Origin: Lysobacter gummosus
GTDB lineage: Bacteria; Pseudomonadota; Gammaproteobacteria; Xanthomonadales; Xanthomonadaceae
Assembly: GCF_001442805.1 (NCBI RefSeq)
Contig: NZ_CP011131.1
Location: 2,542,001-2,606,000 of the forward strand
Direction of reading: 5' to 3'
Length of the DNA: 64,000 nt
Position 1 is the stretch's first letter; each line of letters starts with the position of its first letter. Positions 40,224-52,947 of the stretch are shown piece after piece. A program made the translations under genes and the position numbers. The notes under the pieces are model-generated. The model was not told where the DNA came from. It made no database searches and saw only the letters and a list, made by a program, of their open reading frames with translations.

Positions 40224-41414
40224 ACTCACGGCCTTGAACGGCGAATGCTCCGCCAGCGTGCGCGCGTAGCGCCGCACCGAGGCCGCTTCTTCGCGGCACC
40301 ACGGCCGCAGCGCGTCGCGGAAGCCGGGGTGGGCGATCCAGTGGCGGCTGCGCACCAGGGTCGGCAGGAAGCCGCGGGCGAGCTTGTGCTCGCCCTGCGC
40401 GCCGGGCTCGAACACGCTCAGGCCTTCGCGCAGGCAGTACTCGATACCCTGGTAGTAGCAGGTCTCGAAATGCAGGCCGGGCAGGTTCTCCTGCGCGCCC
40501 CAGTAGCGGCCGTACAGGGTGTCGCCGCCGCGCAGGCACAGGGCGCCGGCGATCGGTTCGCCCTCGCGCTGGGCCAGGAAGATCACCAGCGACTGCGGCA
40601 TCTCGCGCGCCAGATGGCGGACGAATTCCAGGGTCAGGGCGGCATGGTTGCCGTATTCGGCGAAGGTGGTGAGGTAGAAGCGATGCATCGTCGCCAGGTC
40701 CGCGTCGCTGGCGTCGCGGCCTTCCACGACCCGGAAGCTGATCCCGGCGCGCGCGACCTTGGCCCGTTCCTGGCGGATGTTCTTGCGGTGCTTGTGGTCG
40801 AACGCGGCCAGGAACTGGTCGAAGTCCTGCCAGCGCCGGCCGTCGGCATCGGGCTCGTTGCGCCAGTGGTACTGGACGTCGATGCGTTGCAGCCAATCGC
40901 CGCCGGCATCCTCGTCGTCGAAGGCGCCGTCTTCCTCGTCGCGATGGAAGTTGATGTGCGCCGACGACAGCTTCTGCCGTTCGCACAACTGCGCCATCGC
41001 CGCCAGCAACAACCGCCGGTGCTCGGGCGTGCGCGCCAGCAGGCGCGGGCCGGTCACCGGCGAGTAGGGCACCGCCGCCAGCCACTTGGGGAAGTAGTCC
41101 ATGCCGTGCTGGGCGTAGGCATGGGCCCAGGCGTGGTCGAACACGAATTCGCCGTGCGAGTTCTGCTTCAGGTAGGCCGGCATCGCCGCGATCAGCGAGT
41201 CGCCGTCCCACACGGTCAGATGATGCGGGGTCCAGCCCCAGTCTTCGCGCACGCAGCGCTGCGTTTCCATGCCGTGCAGGAAGGCGTGCGCTACGAAGGG
41301 ATTGCCGCCGTCGTGCAAAGCGTCCCACTGCGCCGCTTCGATCTCGCCCAGCGAGCCCGAAAGACGCAGTTGCAGCGAGCTGTCGCCGTGCTTGGAATCG
41401 GCCATCGACGCCAT
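40215..41414 (-). CDS. GNAT-like N-acyltransferase of the FemAB_like/COG3146 family
   Basis: A 399-residue protein of the family annotated as peptidoglycan biosynthesis/recognition or GNAT-like (PF04339). Features include an N-terminal FVAHAFLHGMET block, the conserved DHKHRKNIRQERAKV and GALCLRGGDTLYGRYWGA near the centre, and HFETCYYQGIEYCL. The substrate is not established for the family. Start choice is uncertain: ATG 41414 is used, with in-frame ATGs at 41405 and 41456 and a GTG at 41462. Its stop lies inside an inverted repeat at 40149-40223. It lies upstream of aat on the same strand. Confidence 0.8.
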   Translation of the reverse strand: MASMADSKHGDSSLQLRLSGSLGEIEAAQWDALHDGGNPFVAHAFLHGMETQRCVREDWGWTPHHLTVWDGDSLIAAMPAYLKQNSHGEFVFDHAWAHAYAQHGMDYFPKWLAAVPYSPVTGPRLLARTPEHRRLLLAAMAQLCERQKLSSAHINFHRDEEDGAFDDEDAGGDWLQRIDVQYHWRNEPDADGRRWQDFDQFLAAFDHKHRKNIRQERAKVARAGISFRVVEGRDASDADLATMHRFYLTTFAEYGNHAALTLEFVRHLAREMPQSLVIFLAQREGEPIAGALCLRGGDTLYGRYWGAQENLPGLHFETCYYQGIEYCLREGLSVFEPGAQGEHKLARGFLPTLVRSRHWIAHPGFRDALRPWCREEAASVRRYARTLAEHSPFKAVSGD

Positions 41415-41547
41415 CGGATCAGGCGGTCGTGGCTTCGCCGCGGCGCCGGATGTCATCGGCACGCGCGGCGACGGCGTGTGCGACCGCAGCCGATCCCGAC
41501 CCGAAGGCCGGGATCGCCAGCGGTTTCATGCGCCGATGCGCCATTAC

Positions 41548-42881
<1,334 letters not shown>

Positions 42882-43949
42882 ATGCGTATCGGCGTACCGA
42901 AGGAAACCAAGACTCTCGAAGGGCGCGTAGCGCTCGTTCCCGCCGCGGCCGGCGACCTGGTCAAGCGCGGCCACGAGGTCTGGCTGGAACAGGACGCGGG
43001 CATCAAGAGCGGCTTCAAGGACGCCGACTACACGCGTCTGGGCGTGAAGATCGCGCCGGACGCGGCGGCGCTGTACGAAAAGGGCGAGCTGATCGTCAAG
43101 GTCAAGGAGCCGATCGCCGGCGACCTGCAGCACCTGCGCAAGGATCACCTGCTGTTCTGCTACCTGCACCTGGCCGCCGAGCCGACCCTGACCAAGCAGT
43201 TGCTGGACATCGGCCTGACCGGCGTCGCCTTCGAGACCGTCGAGCTGCCCAACGGCGACCTGCCGCTGCTGGCGCCGATGTCGATCATCGCCGGCAAGAT
43301 CGGCGTGCAGGTCGGCACCCACCTGCTGCACCAGCCCATGAGCGGCAAGGGCAAGCTGCTGGGCGGCCTGCCGTCCACCGAGCGCGGCAAGGTGGTGGTG
43401 TTCGGCGCGGGCCAGGCCGGCGGCGCCTCGGCGGCGCTGGCCGCGGCCGGCGGCTCCAACGTCACCGTGTTCGAAATGCGCCAGGACCGCATGGAGCAGA
43501 TGATGCGCCTGGGCAACAACGTCACCACGCTGTTCCCGTACGTGGACGTGGTCGCGCGCGAAGTGGCTTCGGCCGACCTGGTGATCGGCGCGGTGCTGGT
43601 GACCGGCGCGCGCGCCCCGCACGTGCTGACCCGCGAAATGCTCAAGGGCATGGAAGACGGCAGCGTGGTGGTGGACATCTCCATCGACCAGGGCGGCTGC
43701 TTCGAGACCTCGCGTCCGACCACCTGGAAAGAGCCGACCTATGTGGAAGAGGGCGTGACCCACTTCTGCGTGACCAACATGCCCGGCGCGGTGCCGCAGA
43801 CCTCCTCGCAGGCGATCTGCGCGGCGATCCTGCCGTGGGTCAACAAGCTGGCCGGCGGCGACTGGCGCGGCAACCAGGCGCTGGTGCGCGGCATCAACGT
43901 CGAAGGCGGCAAGCTGATCCATCCGGCGCTGCAGGGCATGAAGCTGTAA
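42882..43949 (+). CDS. ald: Alanine dehydrogenase
   Basis: A 355-residue NAD-dependent enzyme interconverting L-alanine and pyruvate plus ammonia. Conserved features are [20 protein letters not shown] at the N-terminus, CYLHLAAEP (active-site His), the Rossmann motif [20 protein letters not shown] and [20 protein letters not shown] 42882 has GGAG 8 nt upstream; a GTG/ATG further up would run through the terminator. It occupies the position between trxB and ftsK where many gammaproteobacteria carry lrp, which often controls ald. Confidence 0.96.
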   Translation: MRIGVPKETKTLEGRVALVPAAAGDLVKRGHEVWLEQDAGIKSGFKDADYTRLGVKIAPDAAALYEKGELIVKVKEPIAGDLQHLRKDHLLFCYLHLAAEPTLTKQLLDIGLTGVAFETVELPNGDLPLLAPMSIIAGKIGVQVGTHLLHQPMSGKGKLLGGLPSTERGKVVVFGAGQAGGASAALAAAGGSNVTVFEMRQDRMEQMMRLGNNVTTLFPYVDVVAREVASADLVIGAVLVTGARAPHVLTREMLKGMEDGSVVVDISIDQGGCFETSRPTTWKEPTYVEEGVTHFCVTNMPGAVPQTSSQAICAAILPWVNKLAGGDWRGNQALVRGINVEGGKLIHPALQGMKL

Positions 43950-43953
43950 GAGC

Positions 43954-44000
43954 CGGGATTGGCGATTCGGGATTCGGGATTCGGTCGAATCCCGATTCAC
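43954..44000. repeat. GGGATTC heptamer repeat forming a hairpin after ald
   Basis: Three GGGATT(C/G) units are followed by an inverted copy GAATCCCGATTC, giving a hairpin around 43970-43997 with a GGTC loop. It may act as the ald terminator despite having no T-run. Confidence 0.55.
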
Positions 44001-44125
44001 CGCGCGAACGGGAGCGGTCAGGCGGGCGGATGGCATTGAGTGCTACCGTTCGCGGGCCGTTCCCGTTTTTCGTTTTACCGACACCACCCTCCATACCGAC
44101 AACGCGCCATAAGCCGGGGAAATAC

Positions 44126-44581
44126 ATGCGTTCAATGGCCTTGACCTTCGCCCTCGCCACCGCATCGACCGCGGCGATGGCTTCGCCCGATACGATCGAG
44201 CGCGGCGTCCGCGATTCGATCGAGGCGACCTGTTTCGATTATGTCGACGGTCAGCTGGAAGGCGATCCCGAACGCGTCGCCCGTTCGCTGCATCCCGACC
44301 TCGCCAAGCGGCGGGTGCTGGGCGAGACGCCTGACGAAAAACTGGGCCTGCGGCGCATGACCCGCGAAGAGCTGATCGATCTGACCCGGCGCGGCGCATT
44401 GAAGACGCCGAAGGAACAATGGGATCGTTCGTGCAAGGTGCTCGATGTCGCCGGCAACGTGGCGGTGGCGCGGGCGGAAACGCCGTGGTTCGTGGATTTT
44501 TTCCACCTGGGCAAATTCGGGGACCGCTGGGTGATCGTAAACGCCCTGTGGTACTCAAAGCCCAAGGAAACGAAGAAATAA
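44126..44581 (+). CDS. Secreted NTF2-fold / lumazine-binding-like protein
   Basis: A 151-residue protein with a signal peptide (cleavage near residue 19, TAAMA before SPDTIE). The mature part has the features of the Lumazine_bd_2/NTF2-like group: an N-terminal helix with [24 protein letters not shown], then strands ending [22 protein letters not shown]. Related proteins have no firm function. ATG 44126 follows CGGGGA. The downstream gap to ftsK includes short GCCGGC inverted repeats at 44583-44606 and a T-run near 44633-44638. Confidence 0.75.
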   Translation: MRSMALTFALATASTAAMASPDTIERGVRDSIEATCFDYVDGQLEGDPERVARSLHPDLAKRRVLGETPDEKLGLRRMTREELIDLTRRGALKTPKEQWDRSCKVLDVAGNVAVARAETPWFVDFFHLGKFGDRWVIVNALWYSKPKETKK

Positions 44582-44671
44582 GCCGGCGGCCGGCTTGAGC
44601 CGGCGGGGCGCCGGACCGTTCCAACCTTGCCGTTTTTTGTCAATTTCTTCCCATATTGCGCTATTTCGCTG

Positions 44672-44677
44672 TATATT
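44672..44677 (+). promoter_or_regulatory. Candidate ftsK -10 box
   Basis: TATATT at 44672-44677 in an unusually A/T-rich patch (44630-44690) would start transcription near 44684, before the GTG used for ftsK. No clear -35 box at ideal spacing. Confidence 0.4.
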
Positions 44678-44715
44678 CAACGACTAACGGTACCAACCTA
44701 AGGCAGCACATCACG

Positions 44716-47079
44716 GTGGCATCCGCTCCAACCGCCAGTCGTAAGAAGGCCAAGCCAACCGAAGCGACGGTCAGCGCACCGTCGCCGAAGCGACAGCGCC
44801 TGATGCGCGATATCTCGCTGATCGTCATCGCCCCGTTGCTGCTGTACCTGCTGGCCAGCCTGGTCACCTTCTCGCCGAGCGACCCCGGCTGGTCGCATTC
44901 GGGCTCGATCACCGCGCCGCTGCACAACCTGGGCGGGCGCGTCGGCGCCTGGATCGCCGACGTGCTGCTGTACCTGTGCGGCTATATCGCCTTCCTGCTG
45001 CCGCTCATGCTTGGCGCGATCGCCTGGATCGCCTTGTTCGGCATGGATACCGACGGCGATGGCGAAGCCGATCTGGGTCCCGCGCTGCGCCTGGTCGGCA
45101 TCGTCGGATTCCTGGTCTCGTCCACCGGGCTGGCGCACCTGCGTTTCGGCGTGGCGGAAAATTTCTCCGCCGGCAGCGGCGGCATCCTCGGCCAGTTGGT
45201 CGGGCGTTCGTTGTACTCCGGCTTCGGTCCGGTCGGCGGCAACCTGTTCCTGGCCGCCTTGTTGCTGATCTCCTTCACCTTGGCCACGGGCGTGTCGTGG
45301 TTCGCGGTCATGGACTGGCTGGGCCGCTGGACCCTGGCGCTGGGCCCGGTGCTGAGCAAGCTGTTCCGCCGCGGCAGCCAGCAGGCCACCGAATGGCGCC
45401 AGACCCAGGTCATGCGCGAGGAGCGCGAGGAAGCGCGCAAGGTCGATACCGAGCTGCGTTCCAAGCGCGAGAAGGTCAAGATCGAGCCGCCGCCGGCGCC
45501 GGTGGTGGAAAAGAGCGAACGCGCCAAGCGCGAGACCCAGATCCCGCTGTTCAACACCGGCGACGGCAGCGGCCTGCCGCCGCTGGCGCTGCTCGACGAT
45601 CCCAAGCCGCAGCCCAAGGGCTACAGCGAAGAAACCCTGGAAACGCTGTCGCGGCAGATCGAGTTCAAGCTCAAGGACTTCCGTATCGACGCCCAGGTGA
45701 TGGGCGCCTATCCGGGCCCGGTCATCACCCGCTTCGAAGTCCAGCCGGCGCCGGGCGTGAAGGTCAGCCAGATCAGTTCGCTGGACAAGGACATCGCGCG
45801 CGGGCTGTCGGTGAAATCCGTGCGCGTGGTGGACGTGATCCCGGGCAAGTCGGTGATCGGCCTGGAAACGCCGAACACCACCCGCGAGATGATCTTCCTG
45901 TCCGAGCTGCTGCGCTCGAAGGAATACGACAAGTCCGGCAGCCCGCTGACGCTGGCGCTGGGCAAGGACATCGCGGGCCGGCCCACCGTGGCCGACCTGG
46001 CGCGCATGCCGCATCTGTTGGTCGCCGGCACCACCGGCTCGGGCAAGTCGGTCGCGGTCAACGCGATGGTGCTGAGCCTGCTGTACAAGGCGTCGGCGAA
46101 AGAACTGCGGATGCTGATGATCGATCCGAAGATGCTCGAGCTCTCGGTCTACGAGGGCATTCCGCATCTGCTCGCGCCGGTCGTGACCGACATGAAGGAA
46201 GCCGCCAACGGCCTGCGCTGGTGCGTGGCCGAGATGGAGCGGCGCTACAAGCTGATGTCGATGGTCGGCGTGCGCAACCTGGCCGGCTTCAACAAGAAGG
46301 TCCGCGACGCCGAGGAAGCGGGCCAGCCGATGATGGACCCGCTGTTCAAGCCCAACCCGGACCTGGACGAAGCGCCGCGTCAGTTGGAGACCTTGCCGTT
46401 CATCGTCATCTTCATCGACGAATTCGCCGACATGATGATGATCGTCGGCAAGAAGGTGGAAGAACTCATCGCCCGACTGGCGCAGAAGGCGCGCGCGGCC
46501 GGCATCCACCTGATCCTGGCGACCCAGCGCCCGTCGGTGGACGTCATCACCGGCCTGATCAAGGCCAATATCCCGACCCGCATCGCCTTCCAGGTGTCGA
46601 GCAAGATCGACTCGCGCACCATCCTCGACCAGTCCGGCGCCGAAACCCTGCTGGGCCACGGCGACATGCTGTACCTGCCGCCGGGCACCGCCATGCCCGA
46701 GCGCGTGCACGGCGCGTTCGTCTCGGACGAGGAAGTGCATCGCGTGGTCGAGCACCTCAAGCAGATCGGCGGCCGCCCGGATTACATCGAAGGCGTGCTC
46801 GACGAAGTGCAGACGATGGGCGACGGCACCGTGGTCGGCGCGACCGGCCTGCCGGAAACCGCCAGCAGCGGCGGCGACGAATCCGATCCGCTCTACGACG
46901 AAGCCGTGCGCATCGTCACCGAGACCCGCCGCGCCTCGATCTCGGGCGTGCAGCGGCGCCTGAAGATCGGCTACAACCGCGCCGCGCGCCTGATCGAGGC
47001 GATGGAAGCGGCCGGCATCGTGACCCCGCCGGAGCACAACGGCGATCGCAGCGTGCTTGCGCCGCCGCCGCCGAAGTAA
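44716..47079 (+). CDS. ftsK: DNA translocase FtsK
   Basis: A 787-residue septal DNA pump that helps clear chromosome termini and activates XerCD. Four to five N-terminal membrane segments (residues ~30-190) are followed by a shorter linker than in E. coli, the alpha/beta motor with Walker A GTTGSGKS at 438-445 and Walker [12 protein letters not shown], and a C-terminal gamma winged helix ([24 protein letters not shown]) that reads KOPS sites. GTG 44716 is preferred; TTG 44656 lies upstream of the likely promoter. Followed by lolA, as is common. Confidence 0.95.
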   Translation: MASAPTASRKKAKPTEATVSAPSPKRQRLMRDISLIVIAPLLLYLLASLVTFSPSDPGWSHSGSITAPLHNLGGRVGAWIADVLLYLCGYIAFLLPLMLGAIAWIALFGMDTDGDGEADLGPALRLVGIVGFLVSSTGLAHLRFGVAENFSAGSGGILGQLVGRSLYSGFGPVGGNLFLAALLLISFTLATGVSWFAVMDWLGRWTLALGPVLSKLFRRGSQQATEWRQTQVMREEREEARKVDTELRSKREKVKIEPPPAPVVEKSERAKRETQIPLFNTGDGSGLPPLALLDDPKPQPKGYSEETLETLSRQIEFKLKDFRIDAQVMGAYPGPVITRFEVQPAPGVKVSQISSLDKDIARGLSVKSVRVVDVIPGKSVIGLETPNTTREMIFLSELLRSKEYDKSGSPLTLALGKDIAGRPTVADLARMPHLLVAGTTGSGKSVAVNAMVLSLLYKASAKELRMLMIDPKMLELSVYEGIPHLLAPVVTDMKEAANGLRWCVAEMERRYKLMSMVGVRNLAGFNKKVRDAEEAGQPMMDPLFKPNPDLDEAPRQLETLPFIVIFIDEFADMMMIVGKKVEELIARLAQKARAAGIHLILATQRPSVDVITGLIKANIPTRIAFQVSSKIDSRTILDQSGAETLLGHGDMLYLPPGTAMPERVHGAFVSDEEVHRVVEHLKQIGGRPDYIEGVLDEVQTMGDGTVVGATGLPETASSGGDESDPLYDEAVRIVTETRRASISGVQRRLKIGYNRAARLIEAMEAAGIVTPPEHNGDRSVLAPPPPK

Positions 47080-47268
47080 CTGCGGCGGCGTACGCAAGCG
47101 CGCCGGCCGCAGCCGGCGCCCCGCAAGCGTTCAAGGCCGCAGCGCTGGGATATATCGGCCTCGGATGGTGCGGCGGTATTAACCGCTGCGGTTGGCTCCA
47201 CCCCACGTCGATACCGTGTTCAGGATTCCCTGCGCACACTGCCGCCATCGTTTTATCAGGAGCTTGCC

Positions 47269-47904
47269 GTGAACCGTCTCGTCCGCCACGCCGCCATCGC
47301 GCTCTCGCTGTCCACGGCCCTGTTCGCCGGTGCCGCCGTCGCCGGCGCGCGCGACGACCTGGGCGCGTTCACCCGCGGCCTCAAGGGCCTGGACGGCCAG
47401 TTCGCCCAGCAGGTGTTCGACACCAACGGCAAGCTGAAGGAATCCTCGACCGGCCAGGTCGCGCTGTCGGCGCCGCGGCTGTTCCGCTGGGAGTACGTCA
47501 AGCCGTACCCGCAACTGATCGTCGCCGATGGCAAGAAGGTGTGGGTGTACGAGCCCGACCTGCAGCAAGTCAGCGTGCGTCCGCAGGGCGCGGAAGAGCA
47601 GAACAGCCCGCTGGCGGCGCTGATCGACCCGGGCAAGCTCGACAGCATGTTCGTGGTCAAGGACGCCGGCAGCAACGGCGGCCTCAACTGGCTGACCCTG
47701 GAACCGAAGAACCAGGGCGAGGCGAGCTTCCGCAATGCCAAGCTGGGCTTCGACGCCGCCGGCCTGAGCAAGATGGAAATCGTCGATGCGCTCGGGCAGA
47801 AGACCGAAATCAGCTTCAGCGGCTGGAAGCGCAATCCCAGCTTCCCGGCCAGCACGTTCAAGTACGCGCCGGGCAAGGGCGTGGACGTGATCGGCGAGGG
47901 TTGA
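47269..47904 (+). CDS. lolA: Outer-membrane lipoprotein carrier LolA
   Basis: A 211-residue periplasmic chaperone that carries lipoproteins from LolCDE to LolB. Signal peptide ends near residue 26 (AAVAGARDD). The fold signature is seen in LKGLDGQFAQQVFDTNGKLKE, LFRWEYVKPYPQLIVADGKKVW and YEPDLQQV. GTG 47269 has CAGGAG upstream. It lies 189 bp after ftsK and the ftsK-lolA-rarA order matches E. coli. The ftsK-lolA gap (47080-47268) has no clear terminator. Confidence 0.95.
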   Translation: MNRLVRHAAIALSLSTALFAGAAVAGARDDLGAFTRGLKGLDGQFAQQVFDTNGKLKESSTGQVALSAPRLFRWEYVKPYPQLIVADGKKVWVYEPDLQQVSVRPQGAEEQNSPLAALIDPGKLDSMFVVKDAGSNGGLNWLTLEPKNQGEASFRNAKLGFDAAGLSKMEIVDALGQKTEISFSGWKRNPSFPASTFKYAPGKGVDVIGEG

Positions 47905-47998
47905 TGCCGGCTTGAAATCGCGGCGAATTGCTGCGTGTGGCGTTTGAATTTCGATAACACAGCGCAGCACGCGCTACGTCCGCGGCGAGGCAGCGACG

Positions 47999-48018
47999 GA
48001 CGCGGATTAAACCGCGTC
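47999..48018. terminator. Possible shared terminator hairpin (lolA and GNAT gene)
   Basis: GACGCGG at 47999-48005 pairs with CCGCGTC at 48012-48018 around a 6-nt A/T-rich loop, in the convergent junction; it abuts the stop codon of the minus-strand gene. No T-run follows, so its strength is uncertain. Confidence 0.35.
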
Positions 48019-48500
48019 TACAACGGCTTTTCGTAGCGGATCGTAGTCAGGCCGCTGTTCCATTCTTCATCCGGATAGCGCGCGACTTCGCGATAACCCA
48101 GGGCGAGGTACAGCGCCTGGCTGCCGGTGTTGAAGGTATCCGTTTCTAGGCTGGCGAGCGTCAGGCCTTCGGCGCGCATCGCCGTTTCCAGCGTATCCAT
48201 CAACGCCCGCGCGACGCCGCGCCGGCGGCCGCGCGCGGCGACGTGCAGGGCATCGACGAAGCCGCCGTCGCGATGGGCGAAGCCCAGCACTTCGCCGTCG
48301 ATCTGCGCGACCACGAAACGCGGCCATTGCGCGGCGACGAAACGTTCCGCGACCTGCCGCTCGTGGTAATCGGCGATGGCTTGCGCGGTGAGTTGCTCGC
48401 GCCATGTGTCGGCAAAGGTTTCCGCGAGCAGCGCCAGCAGCGCGGTGCGATCTTCGGCGGCGGCGGGGCGGATCAGTACGGCGGCGGGCGCTGGGTTCAT
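48018..48500 (-). CDS. GNAT-family N-acetyltransferase
   Basis: A 160-residue acetyltransferase with the acetyl-CoA-binding motif A HVAARGRRRGVARALMDTLE (R/Q-x-x-G-x-G/A type), a preceding strand FVDALHV and a C-terminal LYLALGYREVARY. N-terminal MNPAPAAVLIRPAAAEDR fits the start. Substrate unknown. It interrupts the ftsK-lolA-rarA order on the opposite strand together with the next gene. Confidence 0.85.
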   Translation of the reverse strand: MNPAPAAVLIRPAAAEDRTALLALLAETFADTWREQLTAQAIADYHERQVAERFVAAQWPRFVVAQIDGEVLGFAHRDGGFVDALHVAARGRRRGVARALMDTLETAMRAEGLTLASLETDTFNTGSQALYLALGYREVARYPDEEWNSGLTTIRYEKPL

Positions 48501-48648
48501 TGGGGGAGGCGTGTTGGAACGGGCAGGGCTGCGAGCGCAGCCGATGCAATGGCGCGGCGCCGAGGCAGTATCGCCGGCCGCACCACTGCGGATGTAGCGA
48601 TCCTTTGGCGGTTGCGCGGCCGCCGCGCGGCGTTCGGTCGCCGATCGA

Positions 48649-49185
48649 TCAAGTCCCCGCCGGCAACTGCGCCGGAAACCAGTTCGCCCGCGCCAGCCAC
48701 CCGGACAGGAAGCGATGCAGCAGCGGATGGTTCGCGGCCAGGTTGTTGTAGTAGTTGATCCGGCCCTGGCGATACAGCGCGTACAGCCAGGCCTGATCGG
48801 CGTGCTGCATGGCGGCGAGCGTTTCCGGGCCGAAATGTCCGTCGGCGGCCAACGGCGGGCCGAGCAGGTTCTGCAGCAGCAAGATCGCGTGGACGCCTGC
48901 GTTGACGTAGAAATCGAACACGATCGCGGCCAGGTCCTGCGCGGCGATCGAGTCGCCGTAGATCGCGTCCCAGTACAGCGCCTTGTACAACACCGCGGCC
49001 TGCTCCGGGCTCAGGGCCTGCAGATTGGCCAGGGTCGGGGCGACGCCGAGCAAGGTCTGCGCGTGCGCCTGAAAGGTTTGCAGGGTGATGCCCATATTGG
49101 TCGCGCCGCCCGGATCGTAGGGGTCATCGACATAGCCGCCCTCGAAGATCAGCAGTTGCGGGAAGTAGTCGTTGAAGTCGGCCAT
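48649..49185 (-). CDS. GH108 muramidase-like protein (secretion-activator type)
   Basis: A 178-residue protein of the glycosyl hydrolase 108 / ZliS family, which cuts peptidoglycan. The catalytic glutamate is E15 in the typical FEGGYVDDPYDPGGATNMGIT region. A second part (VFDFYVNAGVHAILLLQNLL) resembles the paired peptidoglycan-binding domain. It has no signal peptide. Relatives act as phage endolysins or as non-phage secretion factors; no holin or phage gene is near. ATG 49185 has GGAGA at good spacing. The 300-bp gap to rarA holds no credible gene. Confidence 0.8.
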   Translation of the reverse strand: MADFNDYFPQLLIFEGGYVDDPYDPGGATNMGITLQTFQAHAQTLLGVAPTLANLQALSPEQAAVLYKALYWDAIYGDSIAAQDLAAIVFDFYVNAGVHAILLLQNLLGPPLAADGHFGPETLAAMQHADQAWLYALYRQGRINYYNNLAANHPLLHRFLSGWLARANWFPAQLPAGT

Positions 49186-49489
49186 CGCGGGTCTCCGGCA
49201 GGTGTGGGTGCGGCGGACGCGATCGTGTCCGCCGGATGATGGGAAAACGGGGATTGCGCGGTACAGCAGGGCCGCAAGGCCGCGCTGTTGAGGCAAACGC
49301 GGCCGCCCGGGCCTTGTGAGGCGCCCATGGCCGGGGCCGAGCTTGCCGCGATCGCGTCCGCACCGCCTTACCGCCGGCTGACGGTTTGCAAAATCCCGTT
49401 GGATCAAGCTGTTGCGGACGCGGGCGATTCGCCGCCGGCGCGATCTTGGTATCGTGGCGGTCGAAACTCAGACCGGAAATTCCCCGTAA

Positions 49490-50866
<1,377 letters not shown>

Positions 50867-50887
50867 GCCCGTAGCCGGGCTGCATGA

Positions 50888-51031
50888 GGTCTTTTGTGGG
50901 AAGGGTTTCAGGCCCGCGCGGAGCTTCGCAGTTTATTGTGGGAGGGGCTTGAGCCCCGATGCCTTTCGCTCAGATCGCCGGAATCGATCCCTTCTGATCG
51001 AAAGGCATCGGGGCTCAAGCCCCTCCCACAA
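50888..51031. repeat. Family A palindromic repeats between rarA and crcB
   Basis: A degenerate copy at 50888-50916 is followed by two copies in exact inverse orientation: 50936-50968 and 50999-51031 are perfect reverse complements over 33 nt with a 30-nt loop, and could fold into a long hairpin. Each includes a GGGGCTTGAGCCCC core. Confidence 0.8.
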
Positions 51032-51155
51032 AAGACCTCGGACTTGTGCGGCGGTCGGCACCGGCGCCATTGTCTGTATCGAGCCCATCGCTTATGCCTG
51101 CATCGATGCCGCAACCGGCGCCGTCATGCATGCCACTTCACGGAGTCCGCAACCG

Positions 51156-51557
51156 ATGACCCGCGCCGCCTTGCTGCAACTGCTCGCCGTCGGCCTCGGC
51201 GGCGCATTCGGCGCGATGCTGCGCCACGGCGCCAACCTGCTGCTGCCACGCTCGGCCGCGCCGTGGCCGGCGCTGTCCACCCTGTGCGTCAATGTCGTGG
51301 GCTGCCTGTGCGCCGGCCTGCTGCTGGTGTGGCTGGGCGGCCGCGAAGACGCCGATTTCTGGCGCGCGCTGCTGCTGACCGGAGTGCTCGGCGGCCTGAC
51401 CACGTTCTCGGCCTTCGGCGTGGACCTGCTGGCGCTGCTGCGCGCGGCCCGCTACGACTGGCTGGCGCTGACCATCGCCGCCCACGTCGGCCTGGGCCTG
51501 CTGGCGATCGTCGCCGGCTGGCGCTTGGGGCAGATGGCCTGGCCGGGGCGGATCTGA
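51156..51557 (+). CDS. crcB: Fluoride ion exporter CrcB/Fluc
   Basis: A 133-residue four-helix membrane protein that forms dual-topology dimers exporting fluoride. Family marks: GGAFGAMLRHGANLL, NVVGCLCAGLLL (central Asn) and GGLTTFSAFGVDLL. ATG 51156 gives the normal start; an in-frame ATG at 51126 is possible. I looked for a fluoride riboswitch upstream and saw none; the region holds family A repeats. Confidence 0.93.
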   Translation: MTRAALLQLLAVGLGGAFGAMLRHGANLLLPRSAAPWPALSTLCVNVVGCLCAGLLLVWLGGREDADFWRALLLTGVLGGLTTFSAFGVDLLALLRAARYDWLALTIAAHVGLGLLAIVAGWRLGQMAWPGRI

Positions 51558-51675
51558 GCCGAAACCGATTCGGACCAGCAGGAATCGGGCGACTGCCGAT
51601 CCGGCAACGGCGTGACTTTCAATCGGCGCTTATCTGAACCACCACGAATCCGACCCGGTGCCGCCCAGACGCGAT

Positions 51676-51972
51676 CTACTCCGCCCGCGGATTCACCGGC
51701 AGCCGGGTCATCCGCAGCACCTCATCGCTGGGCGCCGACGACTTGTTGGACAACACCTGCTGCAGCGATTCGACCTCGGCCCAGATCATGTGCTGCAGTG
51801 CCTGCAGCAGGGTCGAGCCGGCGTCGGACAGGCTCAGGCGGCCATCCAGGCTCAACGCCAGTCCGTCCTCGATCAACGCATGCTTCATATGGCTGGTTTC
51901 CGGCTGCACCCCGCGTTGCAACCCCACCAGGACGCTTAGCAGAGCGTGCTCTCGCAGTGACACCTTGAACAA
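51676..51972 (-). CDS. Hypothetical protein
   Basis: A 98-residue protein, reading from TTG 51972, which follows AGGGGAA at good spacing (GTG 51993 would add 7 residues). Helical, with SLREHALLSVLVGLQRGVQP, ALIEDGLALSLDGRLSLSDAGS and QALQHMIWAEVESLQQVL. The segment around LSLSDAGSTLLQ hints at a winged-helix-like fold, but no family is recognised. It lies convergent with crcB and divergent from the SapC-family gene. Confidence 0.45.
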   Translation of the reverse strand: MFKVSLREHALLSVLVGLQRGVQPETSHMKHALIEDGLALSLDGRLSLSDAGSTLLQALQHMIWAEVESLQQVLSNKSSAPSDEVLRMTRLPVNPRAE

Positions 51973-52197
51973 AATACTTTCCCCTATCCGCACTCGGCAC
52001 TTGTCTTTTGTGTGCCTGAAATCACGATATGGGAAGCGGTGTGATGACAGCTTTGACAGGGCTTAATGCGCGTCAAAGTGGCACTCATAGTGTGCGGGCA
52101 GTGCCGCCGGCGCTGCTTGTAACTGTCACGCCGATGGCTCATCTTCGCCGCTGACCCGGGCTGACCCCGGGCGGCCGCCACCAGGAACCGGACCTTC

Positions 52198-52947
52198 ATG
52201 CTGATCTACGACCGCGTCGTACCGCTCAACCGCCACACCCACCGCCGCCTGCGCCTGCGCTCGGCCCAGCACAACGCCCGTTTCGCCGCCGAGCTCAACT
52301 CGGTGCCGCTGACCACGGTCGAATTCCCGCACGCCGCTTCCGAGTACGCGATCGTGTTCGCGCGCCTGGAGAACGGCGACTTCCTGCCGGCGGTCGTGGT
52401 CGGGCTGCGCAACCAGCAGAACCTGTACGTGGACGAGAACGCGCGCTGGAAGCGCGGCTATGTGCCGGCGTTCCTGCGCCAATATCCGTTCATGCTCGCC
52501 GAGGACCGCGACAGCGGCACGGTCACCGTCTGCGTCGATATGGCCTACGACGGCCTGTCGGAAGAAGAGGGCGACGCGCTGTTCCAGGAAAACGGCGACG
52601 ACAGCGAGAACCTCGGCCGCGCGATGACCTTCCTGCAGGACCTGCACGGCGAGTTCAAGCGCACCGCCGCGTTCACCGCCAAGCTCAAGGAACTGAACCT
52701 GCTGGACCAGCAGGTGATCCGCTTCGGCGGCGAAGGCGAACCGCAGCGCGAGCTGGGCGGCGTCTACGTGGTCTCGGAAGAGCGCCTGCTGCAGCTCGAC
52801 GACGCGGTGCTGCCGGAACTGCTGCGCTCCGGCGCGATGGGCCTGATCTATACCCACCTGGTGTCGATGCGCAATCTCGACCGCCTGTCCGAACTCGCCC
52901 AGCAGGACGCGGCCAAGTCCGCCGCCGCTCCCTCCGCGGTCAACTGA
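52198..52947 (+). CDS. SapC-family protein
   Basis: A 249-residue protein of the SapC family (PF07277). Characteristic blocks are YDRVVPLNRHTHRRLRLRS, EYAIVFARLENGDFLPAVVVG and GYVPAFLRQYPFMLAED. The family name comes from an S-layer-associated operon in Campylobacter, but the function is unsettled; in xanthomonads and marine bacteria such genes often accompany TonB receptors or surface proteins. No signal peptide is visible. ATG 52198 is the first plausible start. It precedes the gene-free gap and the adhesin locus. Confidence 0.8.
   Translation: MLIYDRVVPLNRHTHRRLRLRSAQHNARFAAELNSVPLTTVEFPHAASEYAIVFARLENGDFLPAVVVGLRNQQNLYVDENARWKRGYVPAFLRQYPFMLAEDRDSGTVTVCVDMAYDGLSEEEGDALFQENGDDSENLGRAMTFLQDLHGEFKRTAAFTAKLKELNLLDQQVIRFGGEGEPQRELGGVYVVSEERLLQLDDAVLPELLRSGAMGLIYTHLVSMRNLDRLSELAQQDAAKSAAAPSAVN

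Noticed and set aside
50867..51155. Fluoride riboswitch upstream of crcB
   Set aside because: I looked for the compact conserved pseudoknot near the start and found only family A repeats.
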